Shown: in pieces, positions 35,164 to 44,259 of the stretch
How the letters are laid out: the number at the start of each line of letters is the position of its first letter
Numbering within the stretch: position 1 is the stretch's first letter
Source of the DNA: Lachnospiraceae bacterium
GTDB lineage: Bacteria; Bacillota; Clostridia; Lachnospirales; Lachnospiraceae
Direction of reading: 5' to 3'
Length of the DNA: 64,000 bases
Assembly (NCBI GenBank): GCA_016283755.1
Contig: JAEENO010000020.1
Span: 1 to 64,000, forward strand
Position numbers and translations under genes: made by a program
Notes under the pieces: generated by a model
Database searches by the model: none
Told to the model about the DNA's origin: nothing
What the model saw: the letters and a program-made list of their open reading frames with translations, nothing else

Positions 35164-36342
35164 TTAAATATCGCCTTCGATACCATCGTAATAATAAGTT
35201 TCAGCGTTATCCTCGTAGTAATAACTTCCGCCGCTGTATGAACCGCCAAACTTCTCTGCAAGACTGTTCATTAATTCATCTATCTTCTGCTGGAAGGCTG
35301 CTCTCTCATCATCTGTTAAGTCTTCCTGATATGAAGTACCGTCAGTTTCACCGGTTATAGATACAAGGAATATAAATCCTCCGTTATCAGGATCGGATAC
35401 CCATAAACCATATGCGCCATAGTATCTTGTATCGCCAAGCTGAAGGTCTTCGATTGCCGAACTGTACATATTAACAACAGCTACAGCTCTTCTTGCAAAT
35501 TCCTCATCAACGGTTCCGTTAAACTTAATGAAAAAGTTTGAATAGGTTTCTCCCATGTACTTAGCGATTAAAGCCGGAATATCACTGATTGAATCAGCTG
35601 TCTCAAGATTCTCCATAGCTTTATAATACTTAAATGATGTTGCATGTGGGAAGAAATCCATATCCCAGCTCTGCTCACGCATTCTCATAACATCCGGAAC
35701 ATTGAAGTTAGCATAATTACCATGTCCGGCATCAGCATAGATATCTGTATGATACCAGTTGCCGTCAAGATTAACAAGATCCCAGCTGTGATAACACTCT
35801 GTATTATGAACTACCATACACTCGATATCCATCATCTGCATGAACATACGAAATGTTGTCGCATATCCTACACATACAGCATTATGATACTTTAATACTC
35901 CGTAAGGGTTATCTGCATCACCATCTCCGTTAGGGATAACCAAAAGAAGATTGGAATCATGACCGAGATTAGCACACATCCAGTCATATACTGCTGTCTC
36001 CTTCTCGATATCGGTCATGCCGTCTGTAATAATCTCTTTTAAGATATCTGAAGCCATATCAAGAGTCTCTCTTTCCTTGTCGGAAAGCTTTGATGTATCT
36101 TTGCTCTTATACGCATCAGAAATAGCCTCAGTAGACTTAATCTCATAAGAACCTGCAATCTTTACATCATTCTCACGTGTCTCTTCTTCCTTAGGCTCAG
36201 CCTGTAATTCGGTTATGTACTGTGAAACTTCCTGCATCTGCTTATATGACATAAGCGCAAAATAAATAGATGTGCCGATACCTGCTATCAGCATAATTAC
36301 TACGATTGCGAGAACCGCAACCGTACACTTTGTTTTTTTCAT
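35164..36342 (-). CDS. Membrane-anchored transglutaminase-like protein (copy 2)
   Basis: A 392-residue paralog of the copy at 33452-34642: signal anchor at about 7-30 and the triad C157, H185, D200 at identical positions. The middle (residues 55-205) is nearly the same in both copies, while the C-terminal parts diverge; here the tail is Tyr/Gly/Ser-rich (SGGSYYYEDNAETYYYDG). The start at 36342 is chosen for its GAGGGAG site and conventional signal sequence; the upstream 18 residues of the longer frame are unlike a signal. It is the first gene of the three-gene unit, with a -10 TATAAT about 65 bases upstream. Confidence 0.9.
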   Translation of the reverse strand: MKKTKCTVAVLAIVVIMLIAGIGTSIYFALMSYKQMQEVSQYITELQAEPKEEETRENDVKIAGSYEIKSTEAISDAYKSKDTSKLSDKERETLDMASDILKEIITDGMTDIEKETAVYDWMCANLGHDSNLLLVIPNGDGDADNPYGVLKYHNAVCVGYATTFRMFMQMMDIECMVVHNTECYHSWDLVNLDGNWYHTDIYADAGHGNYANFNVPDVMRMREQSWDMDFFPHATSFKYYKAMENLETADSISDIPALIAKYMGETYSNFFIKFNGTVDEEFARRAVAVVNMYSSAIEDLQLGDTRYYGAYGLWVSDPDNGGFIFLVSITGETDGTSYQEDLTDDERAAFQQKIDELMNSLAEKFGGSYSGGSYYYEDNAETYYYDGIEGDI

Positions 36343-36521
36343 ACTCGTCTCCCTCTTGTATAAATAAATTGTATTTATTTCAATATGGCAAACCATATCA
36401 AAATATAGTTAATATTATAACATAACAATAGTATTGTAAACATACTTTTTATGTTACATATAAAAAACATTACTATAACCCTATATAATTCCTGTTTATA
36501 GTCATTACGAATTTATTAAAA

Positions 36522-37661
36522 TTATTTAAAAATCATCATTCTTCTCATTTCGGAATCATTAATAAAATTACTCATTTCGTAAAAAACAAGTATCTCATTA
36601 ACCTGTCCGTTATCAATAACCTGTCCAATAGAGCCCGTGTAAAAGCGCGGATCCACCATGACTATGTATTCATATTCGGCTGTAAGATACGGAATAAGAC
36701 TATTCGCATAAGAATCCTTGATTATAAGAAGTCTCTTACCGTTATTAACAGAAGTCTTAATCTCTACCACTCCGTAGTTACCGCCGAAGTATACGGTATA
36801 CTTATCTTTTCTATCAATTGCGTCGTAATCATATATCTTATCCGTGCCACCGCTTACATAGATATTATCTTCATCAATCGAAGGAATTGATATAATATCC
36901 GGCTCCGTCGCAAAATCGGCGGCTTTCGAATACATTGTTCCGTAGAACTCATTTGAGAGCACTTTTATATTAAAATACGAAATGTCCTTAGGAACGATAC
37001 CGCGTTCCTTGCAATACTCACTGTACGCAATATAAGCACCATAGCTTGTGTAATGATGATCTGTCTTAAAATACAGCGTGTCTATAACATTTTCGGAAAC
37101 TTCATTTTCATGAAGCGATACGTAACGCTCTCTCATATTAAGGAAGTTATCACCTATGATGCTTGCTGCCATGTCATACATTGCAGTATCATCATAGTTT
37201 TCAGCAAACGCAGGCAAATAATCACTTAACACGGAGGACGGGGAAGGTACAAGAACAAAAGTCGGATTAAGCTCTCTGTAATCACTGATGAATTCTGCAA
37301 GCTTATATAAATTCTTCTTGTAATTCTCGGTATCAACCTTGCCGTCGTAAAGCTTATCCAAGACGAATCCGTTCTTGCCGAAGTACACTCCGCCTACATC
37401 CTTCATAAGAAGTCCTTTCTTGTACTCGGTTGATAATCTCATAAGAAAGTCTCTTAAAGGAAACTGGTCGGTTACAAAGTCAGTCAAATCGCTCTCCGTC
37501 TTACCTGACAGAATCTCACTTATATTAAAGCCGGGTCTTACACTTAAATTCCTGTTCTCAAGATCCGAGAAGGTTCTGTCCTTCTTAATAACAAGAACTG
37601 TTCCCGGAATAAGCATTATCGCAAATAACAGGATAATAAATATCAATTTACATTTTTTCAT
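36522..37661 (-). CDS. DHHW-family (AlgJ/AlgX-like) exported protein
   Basis: An N-terminal signal-anchor helix (residues 4-23) is followed by an SGNH/AlgX-like domain. The family motif appears as TDHHYTSYGAYIAY (about 201-214), and RNLSVRPGFNISEILSG near the start is typical. Such proteins pair with MBOAT acyltransferases to O-acetylate surface polysaccharides or wall polymers, as AlgJ/AlgX do with AlgI. The next gene upstream (18-base gap) is an MBOAT protein, supporting that. The terminal acyl acceptor is not known. GGGGGAG lies 7 bases before the start. Confidence 0.88.
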   Translation of the reverse strand: MKKCKLIFIILLFAIMLIPGTVLVIKKDRTFSDLENRNLSVRPGFNISEILSGKTESDLTDFVTDQFPLRDFLMRLSTEYKKGLLMKDVGGVYFGKNGFVLDKLYDGKVDTENYKKNLYKLAEFISDYRELNPTFVLVPSPSSVLSDYLPAFAENYDDTAMYDMAASIIGDNFLNMRERYVSLHENEVSENVIDTLYFKTDHHYTSYGAYIAYSEYCKERGIVPKDISYFNIKVLSNEFYGTMYSKAADFATEPDIISIPSIDEDNIYVSGGTDKIYDYDAIDRKDKYTVYFGGNYGVVEIKTSVNNGKRLLIIKDSYANSLIPYLTAEYEYIVMVDPRFYTGSIGQVIDNGQVNEILVFYEMSNFINDSEMRRMMIFK

Positions 37662-37678
37662 AACATATCTCCCCCAAA

Positions 37679-39088
37679 TCAGAACCTGAAGTAAAGGAAC
37701 GGATTGTAGGAATCACCTACAAGCGTCGCAATACAGAGTAAAAGCACAATTAGTAAGTAAATATCAGCCGATACAACTGCCACTGCACTTCTGCCGTTCT
37801 CTATATCGTTATCCTTAATCTTGAATAACTTCTCATATGCAATCATAGGTAATCTTGTTGAACCGATAATACCGATTGCAAGAATTATTAAATGTGTTGT
37901 AAGCTCATATATACCCATCGAGGACCAGAATCCCGTAGACGGTACGAAGAAGCCTCGTACAAACGATACAAATGTCGGCCACTCATCACTTGCAAATATA
38001 ACCCAACCGAAAAGAATAATTATTAAGCTGTAGATATGTCTTACAAAACCGGGCCACTTTTCCATGTATTTTAAAAGCACAAACTTCTCGATTATAAGAA
38101 TGAGGAAATAGTATAATCCCCAAAGTAAGAAGTTAAAGCCTGCGCCATGCCAGATACCGGTTAATGCCCATACGATAAATAAGTTAATTACCTGACGGCG
38201 TACACCTTTTCTGTTACCACCGAGAGGAATATATACATACTCCTTAAACCAGGTGCTTAAAGAGATGTGCCATCTGTTCCAGAATTCCGTAATGCTCTTA
38301 GCTTCATACGGATATCTGAAGTTTTCCATGAAATGGAATCCAAAGATTCTTCCGAGTCCTATAGCCATATCGCTGTAACCCGAGAAGTCAAAATATATCT
38401 GTAACGTAAATGCTACCGCTGCAATAAATGCGGTAAGAAGATTTAACGGACCTTCCGCGATCATAGTGTCATATAATTTACCGAATTCATTGGCGAGAAG
38501 AACTTTTTTACCAAGACCGATTAAAAAGCGCTCCGCACCAAAGTGCAATGAATTAAGGTCTAATTTTCTATTATCAAGTTCCTGCTCAATATCCGCATAT
38601 CTAACAATAGGACCGGCGATAAGCTGTGGGAACATTGTAACGTAAAGCGCAAACTTGATAATATTATTCTGACACTTTACCTTGCCCCTGTATACATCTA
38701 TACAGTATGACATTGTCTGGAATGTATAGAATGAGATTCCGATAGGAAGGGCAAGACCAAGCATCGGAACTCTGATACCCGGAATTTTATTAAGGTTAAC
38801 CGCAAGGAAATCGGTATACTTAAAGAGAGACAATACAAATATATTGCCTACAACCGTTAATATTAAGAAAAGCTTCGGGTATTTGCTGCCGTGAATCAAA
38901 AGTCCCATCACATAGTTAAAAATAATGGAACCAAGCATGACAAGAACGTACTTCGGCTCACCGAAAGCATAGAAAAACAAGCTTGCGATAAGAAGAATTA
39001 CATTTCTTGCTTTCTCCGGTACTATGCAATAGATTAAAAGCAATACCGGAAGAAATATCATTAAGAAAAATAAACTGCTGAATATCAT
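37679..39088 (-). CDS. MBOAT-family O-acyltransferase
   Basis: A multi-pass membrane protein of 469 residues of the DltB/AlgI/PatB group, which brings acyl groups across the membrane for O-acylation of surface polymers. The family core is clear: PIGISFYTFQTMSYCIDVYRGK, DFSGYSDMAIGLGRIFGF, RWHISLSTWFKEYVYIPLGGNR and the active-site His in TGIWHGAGFNFLLWGLYYF. It has around ten to twelve helices. Together with the DHHW protein it forms the usual two-gene acylation module. A GGGGGAG site precedes the start. Confidence 0.95.
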   Translation of the reverse strand: MIFSSLFFLMIFLPVLLLIYCIVPEKARNVILLIASLFFYAFGEPKYVLVMLGSIIFNYVMGLLIHGSKYPKLFLILTVVGNIFVLSLFKYTDFLAVNLNKIPGIRVPMLGLALPIGISFYTFQTMSYCIDVYRGKVKCQNNIIKFALYVTMFPQLIAGPIVRYADIEQELDNRKLDLNSLHFGAERFLIGLGKKVLLANEFGKLYDTMIAEGPLNLLTAFIAAVAFTLQIYFDFSGYSDMAIGLGRIFGFHFMENFRYPYEAKSITEFWNRWHISLSTWFKEYVYIPLGGNRKGVRRQVINLFIVWALTGIWHGAGFNFLLWGLYYFLILIIEKFVLLKYMEKWPGFVRHIYSLIIILFGWVIFASDEWPTFVSFVRGFFVPSTGFWSSMGIYELTTHLIILAIGIIGSTRLPMIAYEKLFKIKDNDIENGRSAVAVVSADIYLLIVLLLCIATLVGDSYNPFLYFRF

Positions 39089-39114
39089 AACTACTCCCCC
39101 TTATGACATATCAT

Positions 39115-39146
39115 ATAAAATATCCCGGGCTATATAACCCGGGATA
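39115..39146 (-). terminator. Terminator-like hairpin after the PPIase gene
   Basis: Minus strand: TATCCCGGG / CCCGGGATA (39121-39146) followed by a short TTTTATAT run. It separates the trigger-factor-like gene from the MBOAT gene. Confidence 0.78.
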
Positions 39147-39162
39147 CTATAATCATTAAAAA

Positions 39163-40533
39163 TTACTGTCCGTCCGAACTATTATCCGAATTATCGTCTG
39201 AATTATCATCTGTATTATCATCTGTATTATCGTCTGTATTATCGTCTGTATTGTCGCCTTCTCCGGTTCCGTCGCCTTCGCCTTCTCCGGTGTTATCGCC
39301 TTCACCGTTATTCTCACTGTTGGCGTCACCGTTGTCAGGATTCTGCTCTGCCTGCTTCTGCTGCTGAATCTCCTGATACTGCTCACTTGTTACTTCAGTA
39401 ATTACAGCCTTCTCTGTAAGATACTTCTGTAATCTGTCTGACTGATAATATGTTCTTAAGTCCTCTTCCTTATACTTTGACATTACTTCTTCGTAAGTAG
39501 CTGCGTCGAACTTTTCAAGATCAGCCTTAACAGCTTCCTTAAGCTCATCCTCAGTCATCTCTATACCCGGAATAGTCTTGATAAGAGCTTCTCTTACAAG
39601 CTGTGAGTTAACCTGCTGCATTACGTATGTAGGGAAGTCAATTCCACCTCCAAAGTATGACATATAATCATCAATTGTCATATTGAACATTGAAGCATAC
39701 TGCTGAACCTGAGAATATAACTCATCATAAGTCTTATTGAATACATAATCAGGATATCCGTCAACTGTCGCATTCTCGACAACCTGTGCCCATAAATCCT
39801 GCTGCATCTGCTGCTCACTGCTGTCTGTTGCTGACTGAAGAAGATCCTCACGAATCTTAACTTCGTAATCAGCTACATTGGTGTATGCACCTTCGGTATA
39901 CTTTGTTACATACTCATCATTCCACTCCGGAGTGAATGTAACACGCTTGCCTGACTTAAGGGTAATTGCGAATGTTGCATTCTTGCCTGCATAATCTGCA
40001 TTTTTATAATCTTCAGGGAATGTAACGTTAACATTCTTAGTCTCGCCAATCTTCATTCCATAGATACCTTCATCGAATCCCGGAATCATTGAACCCTGAC
40101 CCAAAGTGTATGAATGGTCTTCTGCTGAGCCACCGTCAAACGGTTCTTCCTCACCTTCAAGAACACCGACAAAGTCAATCGTTACTTCATCGCCTTCCTG
40201 TGCAACATCCTCTTCTGTTAAATCCGACTTCTCAATACCTTCATTAACGATACTGTCAATCTTACTCTTAACCTGATCATCTGTTACTTCAGGAATAACC
40301 TTATAAACTTCAATTCCCTCATACTGTCCGAGGGTTACATAATCAAATACATTATAGTTAGGATCTCCGTAGTTCTTTTCTACCGGCTTATTTGCCTGTG
40401 TCTTTAAGAAGATGAGGATACCTACAAAAAGCGCGATAACTGCAATTACTATTGCGGTTATAATAGCGGTTCTCTTAATCTCTTTCTTTCTCTCTACCGC
40501 TTCTGCCTGTTTTCTTTTAGCATAATTTGACAT
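39163..40533 (-). CDS. Membrane-anchored trigger-factor-like peptidyl-prolyl isomerase
   Basis: Trigger factor has a ribosome-binding head, an FKBP isomerase and a helical chaperone domain. Here the head is replaced by a basic segment and one membrane helix (about 22-45), then an FKBP-type domain (about 100-200, VTIDFVGVLEGEEEPFDGGSAEDHSYTLGQGSMIPGFDEGIYGM) and the helical chaperone arm (about 220-370). The protein therefore sits outside the membrane and probably folds exported proteins. A low-complexity Asp/Asn/Glu/Gly tail (370-456) is coded by 15-bp repeats. The ATG at 40533 with TTGGAG upstream is preferred to the TTG five codons earlier. It neighbours the surface genes at 33-39 kb. Confidence 0.9.
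   Translation of the reverse strand: MSNYAKRKQAEAVERKKEIKRTAIITAIVIAVIALFVGILIFLKTQANKPVEKNYGDPNYNVFDYVTLGQYEGIEVYKVIPEVTDDQVKSKIDSIVNEGIEKSDLTEEDVAQEGDEVTIDFVGVLEGEEEPFDGGSAEDHSYTLGQGSMIPGFDEGIYGMKIGETKNVNVTFPEDYKNADYAGKNATFAITLKSGKRVTFTPEWNDEYVTKYTEGAYTNVADYEVKIREDLLQSATDSSEQQMQQDLWAQVVENATVDGYPDYVFNKTYDELYSQVQQYASMFNMTIDDYMSYFGGGIDFPTYVMQQVNSQLVREALIKTIPGIEMTEDELKEAVKADLEKFDAATYEEVMSKYKEEDLRTYYQSDRLQKYLTEKAVITEVTSEQYQEIQQQKQAEQNPDNGDANSENNGEGDNTGEGEGDGTGEGDNTDDNTDDNTDDNTDDNSDDNSDNSSDGQ
39190..39255. repeat. 15-bp tandem repeat in the PPIase tail
   Basis: Several copies of a TTATCGTCTGAATTA-type unit code for the repeated Asp-Asn-Thr-Asp-Asp tail. Such DNA is prone to slippage; the related array at 33469-33525 has the same period. 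Confidence 0.75.
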
Positions 40534-40660
40534 CTTAAAAATCTCCAATCATTTATCATCGCAAATCAGTTTCTCCGATTTACAGTCCACATATATTTCT
40601 ATCACATTTTGAACAAAATTACAACTTTTTTAATTTTATGCCTTGTAATCCTCCTTAAAA

Positions 40661-40672
40661 GATGTTAACATC
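40661..40672. repeat. 12-bp palindrome in the divergent intergenic region
   Basis: GATGTTAACATC is a perfect palindrome about 60 bases into the gap between the PPIase and DUF5688 genes. It may be an operator, but 12 bp can occur by chance in AT-rich DNA. Confidence 0.4.
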
Positions 40673-40741
40673 ATTTTACTCTCACACTATATTTTTCCAT
40701 GGTCTTACGACCAAATTTCCCGCTTTTAATGTATTACACAC

Positions 40742-40761
40742 CCTTAAAATATATTTTAAGG
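40742..40761 (+). promoter_or_regulatory. Perfect 20-bp palindrome covering the DUF5688 ribosome site
   Basis: The palindrome CCTTAAAATA / TATTTTAAGG ends with the AAGG of the AAGGAG ribosome site (40758-40763). The RNA hairpin would hide half of that site, or the DNA could be a protein-binding operator. Confidence 0.6.
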
Positions 40762-40771
40762 AGTATTTTAA

Positions 40772-41680
40772 ATGGACTATAATACATTTATAAGTAGCAT
40801 TGAAGGTTACCTTAGAGACCAATATCCAAATGCAGAGATTTCTCTTAGCAAGGTAACCAAGAATAACGGAGTTATCCTTGACGGGATCTCCGTTAACGAG
40901 AATCGAAACAATATCTGTGAAACGATCTATCTTAACAGATATTACGATCTTTACAGTAAGGGCTTATACAGTCTTGACGAGATCAAAGAAGCAATCGCAG
41001 ACGTTCACAGGAAATCTTTCATAAGCGACCCCGTAGACTTTTCATTTTTCCGCGAGTATTCCGAAGTCAAAGACTTAATCGCTTTTAAGCTTATAAATCT
41101 TATGATGAATAAGGAACTTTTAACCACTGTCCCTCATCTTATTTATCTTGATTTTGCCATAGTATTCTATTGTATGATTGAAGATGAATCAATAGGACGC
41201 GGCACCGTCCTTATCAAGAATTCTCATATGGAAGCCTGGAATATAACCGCAGAAGAATTATTTGAAGTCGCAGTTAAGAATTCACCTAAGCTTCTTCCTT
41301 CAAAAGTAATAGGAATGGATGAATTTCTTCGGCAACTTCATGTCAAGCGTGATATCCCATTTGAAGAATCCGTTCCCGATACCTCCGATGAATTATGTAA
41401 TATGTATATCCTCACCAATAAAGATAAATACTACGGAGCATCCGTACTTATGTATGAGAATCTTCTCTCAGACCTCTCCGACCGTTTCTTGAGTTCCTTC
41501 TTTATTATTCCGAGTTCCATCCATGAAGTAATATTGTTCCCTACCAACAACCGTAATCATTTAAACGAATTTAACCTGATGGTAAAAGAAGTCAACTCTG
41601 AATCGTTAGACCGCGAAGACATACTCTCCGATCACGCGTACTTCTACGACAGAGATAACCGTGCACTTTACGCAAGTTAA
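40772..41680 (+). CDS. DUF5688-family protein
   Basis: A cytoplasmic 302-residue protein of the DUF5688 family, common in Lachnospiraceae in many copies and of no known function. Recognisable parts are SKVTKNNGVILDGISV (about 25-40), IYLNRYYDLYSKG and the C-terminal IPSSIHEVILFPTNN. No signal peptide, membrane helix or enzymatic motif is visible. It is a lone plus-strand gene, with an unusual palindromic ribosome-binding region, and ends at a bidirectional terminator shared with recN. It is not a phage protein by context. Confidence 0.9.
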   Translation: MDYNTFISSIEGYLRDQYPNAEISLSKVTKNNGVILDGISVNENRNNICETIYLNRYYDLYSKGLYSLDEIKEAIADVHRKSFISDPVDFSFFREYSEVKDLIAFKLINLMMNKELLTTVPHLIYLDFAIVFYCMIEDESIGRGTVLIKNSHMEAWNITAEELFEVAVKNSPKLLPSKVIGMDEFLRQLHVKRDIPFEESVPDTSDELCNMYILTNKDKYYGASVLMYENLLSDLSDRFLSSFFIIPSSIHEVILFPTNNRNHLNEFNLMVKEVNSESLDREDILSDHAYFYDRDNRALYAS

Positions 41681-41684
41681 ACAT

Positions 41685-41716
41685 AAGGGTTCCCTATTTT
41701 AAACAGGGAACCCTTT
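41685..41716. terminator. Bidirectional terminator between DUF5688 gene and recN
   Basis: AAGGGTTCCCT (41685-41695) pairs with AGGGAACCCTT (41705-41715), followed by T-rich sequence on the plus side. It lies just past both convergent stop codons. Confidence 0.92.
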
Positions 41717-41719
41717 TAA

Positions 41720-43396
41720 TTATTTTCTTTTTTCATTTTCCGCAAGACGTTTCATCTCTCTTGCATTCTCAAGTACTGCATCGGTAACCATTACACCGCC
41801 GAGCATTCTTGCAAGCTCTTCAATGCTTCCTTCATGATCAAGAAGTCTGATACTCGATAAAGTAACATTATTATCCACACTTTTCTCGATCAAGTAATGA
41901 CTGTCCGCCATAGATGCAATCTGCGGCAAGTGCGTAATAGCAATAATCTGCGTTGAATCCGATATCTCATTCATCTTACTTGATACCATCTGCGCCGTTC
42001 TTCCGCTTATACCGGTATCGATTTCATCGAATATAAGTGTACCAACCTTGTCGTTCTCTGCCAATACCGACTTTAAGGCAAGCATGATTCTTGATAATTC
42101 GCCGCCCGATGCAACCTGAGTAAGTGGTTTTAACGGCTCGCCCGGGTTAACGGATATCATAAACTCAGGACTGTCGAATCCGTTTTCGGAAGGGCTTACC
42201 TCTTCGAATCTCATGTCAAACTTAACATCAAGGAAATTAAGGTCGATTAAGCTCTGCGTTACCTTAAATGTAAGTGCAGATGCACCCTTTTTTCTGATTC
42301 CCGATACGACTTCACACTGGTCAAGCATTTCTTTCTTGGCAAATTCATACTTTTGTAAAAGTTCCTCCCGATAGACATCGAAGTCCTCGTACTTCTGAAG
42401 TTTAGCCTGTCTATCCTCAAGCGCTTTTTTAATATCATCGACGGTATTACCGTATTTACCCTTAAGATTATTGATTACATTAAGTCTCGACTCAACCTCG
42501 TAAAACTCTTCATCGGAGAATTCAAGACTGTCCAGATACGAATTAAGCGAATGTGATAATCCATTAAGAATATCCTCAGCATCATTCATCTGCTTATATA
42601 TCTCAGCCGCCTCATCATCGAAGTCCGATACAGGCGTAAATTCTCTTATCGCACGACCCACGCACTCCGATACCGACATTCCTTCACCAAAGAATGCATC
42701 ACGGCTTACGGATACAGCCTTGGCAACCTTAGCGGCACCCGACATGATTCTGTAGCGTTCTTCTACTTCATTATCCTCATTATCCTTAATATCCGCAGCT
42801 TCAATCTCGGAAATCTCATAACGAAGCAAGTCCATCTCGCGATTTCTCGAGGCTTCGTCAATCTCAGATTCCTTAAGCTCCTTCTCTATTACATGATACA
42901 CGTCATACAAGTCCTTCATCTTCGCCTTCTCGACCGCAATATCGTCGCCCAAGAACGAATCAAGAAGCACAAGATGCTTACGCTTATCAAGCAAAGTCTG
43001 ATGCTCCTGCTGACCGTATATATCTATAAATACGGATGCCACCTGTTTTAATTCCTTAGCCGTAACCGTCTCCGAATTAATGCGGGCAACCGCTCTTTTA
43101 TTAAGAATCTTTCTGGAAAGAATCACGCAATCGTCTTCAGGCTCAATCATTAATTCTTCAAGCGCATGTCTTTGATAATCGTTCTCAACAGAAAATATAA
43201 GTTCGACAAGAGCAGCCTTCTCCTCGTCACGGACCATCTCGTAAGGCACTTTTTCACCGAGCGCAAGATTTATAGAGTCGATAATAATTGATTTACCGGC
43301 TCCGGTCTCGCCCGAAAGAATATTTAACCCCTCATTAAACGTAACTTCCGCTTCTTCAATTAACGCCAGATTCTTAACATGAAGATTCTTAAGCAT
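41720..43396 (-). CDS. recN: DNA repair protein RecN
   Basis: An SMC-like ATPase recruited to double-strand breaks. Walker A GETGAGKS lies at residues about 30-37, a long coiled coil spans roughly 150-370, and the C-terminal ABC signature (VASGGELSRIMLALKSVLA) with Walker B (TLIFDEIDTGISG) follows. Length is 558. It is the final gene of the nusB-to-recN operon, following nadK by 18 bases. It ends at a shared bidirectional terminator. No LexA box is seen here, so it depends on the operon promoter. Confidence 0.97.
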   Translation of the reverse strand: MLKNLHVKNLALIEEAEVTFNEGLNILSGETGAGKSIIIDSINLALGEKVPYEMVRDEEKAALVELIFSVENDYQRHALEELMIEPEDDCVILSRKILNKRAVARINSETVTAKELKQVASVFIDIYGQQEHQTLLDKRKHLVLLDSFLGDDIAVEKAKMKDLYDVYHVIEKELKESEIDEASRNREMDLLRYEISEIEAADIKDNEDNEVEERYRIMSGAAKVAKAVSVSRDAFFGEGMSVSECVGRAIREFTPVSDFDDEAAEIYKQMNDAEDILNGLSHSLNSYLDSLEFSDEEFYEVESRLNVINNLKGKYGNTVDDIKKALEDRQAKLQKYEDFDVYREELLQKYEFAKKEMLDQCEVVSGIRKKGASALTFKVTQSLIDLNFLDVKFDMRFEEVSPSENGFDSPEFMISVNPGEPLKPLTQVASGGELSRIMLALKSVLAENDKVGTLIFDEIDTGISGRTAQMVSSKMNEISDSTQIIAITHLPQIASMADSHYLIEKSVDNNVTLSSIRLLDHEGSIEELARMLGGVMVTDAVLENAREMKRLAENEKRK

Positions 43397-43414
43397 CTAC
43401 TTCCCCCTCCGACT

Positions 43415-44257
43415 TTAGTCTGCAAGCTTTGTGTATAAAAGCTCCAAAAATCCGGTCTTTTTAAGCCTTATAAGGCGTACTTTCTCAGTTGCCACAACAA
43501 TCTTAAGCTTTGTCCCTTCCGCAATCTTCATTGATTCTTCTCCGTCGAAGCTTACATGAATGTCGCCGTCATATGTAAATCCCGCATGGTCTTTAACCAT
43601 GATTTCAATCTTTGATTCAGGCTTAAGTACAATGCTTCTTGAACGAAGCGAATGCGATGCGCAAGGCGTAAGAACGATCATCCTTGAAGAAGGATCGATA
43701 ATCGGACCTCCGCAGCTCATGCTGTAACCCGTTGAGCCGGTCGGTGTCGATACAACAACACCGTCACCTTTAATAGTTGTAAGAAGCTGGTCGTCAACGA
43801 ATACATCCGTTGAAATCGTACGTAACTCACCGCTTCTATAGATAACAACATCGTTTAAGGAAAGTCTCGATATACCATCTTCGAACTCGCCCTTAAGCAT
43901 CATTCTGTCCTCGATTGAAAAATCGTCATTTATAAGGCTTAATACGGCCGCATCGATTCTTTCCTCGTCAATCTCGCAAAGATAGCCTATATGGCCGGTA
44001 TTTACGCCTATAACAGGAAGGTTAAGCTTATTGGTTGCACGGGCGGTTCTGATAAGTGTTCCGTCTCCGCCTACAACAATAATTGCCTCCATACCTTCCG
44101 CAGACTTTAATATAAGCTTGGCATCCTTATTATCGAATATATCAAACGATATAAGTTCAGCCTTAGCATTATTCTTTACGATTGCGTCTCTTACCTTATT
44201 GGCAACGCCTGCATTCGTATCTTTATTAAGATTGGCAACTATAAGAAACTTTTTCAT
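43415..44257 (-). CDS. nadK: NAD kinase
   Basis: Phosphorylates NAD to NADP. The signature GGDGT (VVGGDGTLIRTAR) and the substrate-binding loops GVNTGHIGYL and STPTGSTGYSMSCGGPI are all present in the 280 residues. It follows tlyA with a 2-base gap and precedes recN, in the order typical of clostridial operons. Confidence 0.96.
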   Translation of the reverse strand: MKKFLIVANLNKDTNAGVANKVRDAIVKNNAKAELISFDIFDNKDAKLILKSAEGMEAIIVVGGDGTLIRTARATNKLNLPVIGVNTGHIGYLCEIDEERIDAAVLSLINDDFSIEDRMMLKGEFEDGISRLSLNDVVIYRSGELRTISTDVFVDDQLLTTIKGDGVVVSTPTGSTGYSMSCGGPIIDPSSRMIVLTPCASHSLRSRSIVLKPESKIEIMVKDHAGFTYDGDIHVSFDGEESMKIAEGTKLKIVVATEKVRLIRLKKTGFLELLYTKLAD

Positions 44258-44259
44258 CC

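Noticed and set aside
33469..39255. The 15-bp repeats as CRISPR or mobile repeats.
   Set aside because: They are contiguous, have no spacers and encode acidic protein tails in frame.
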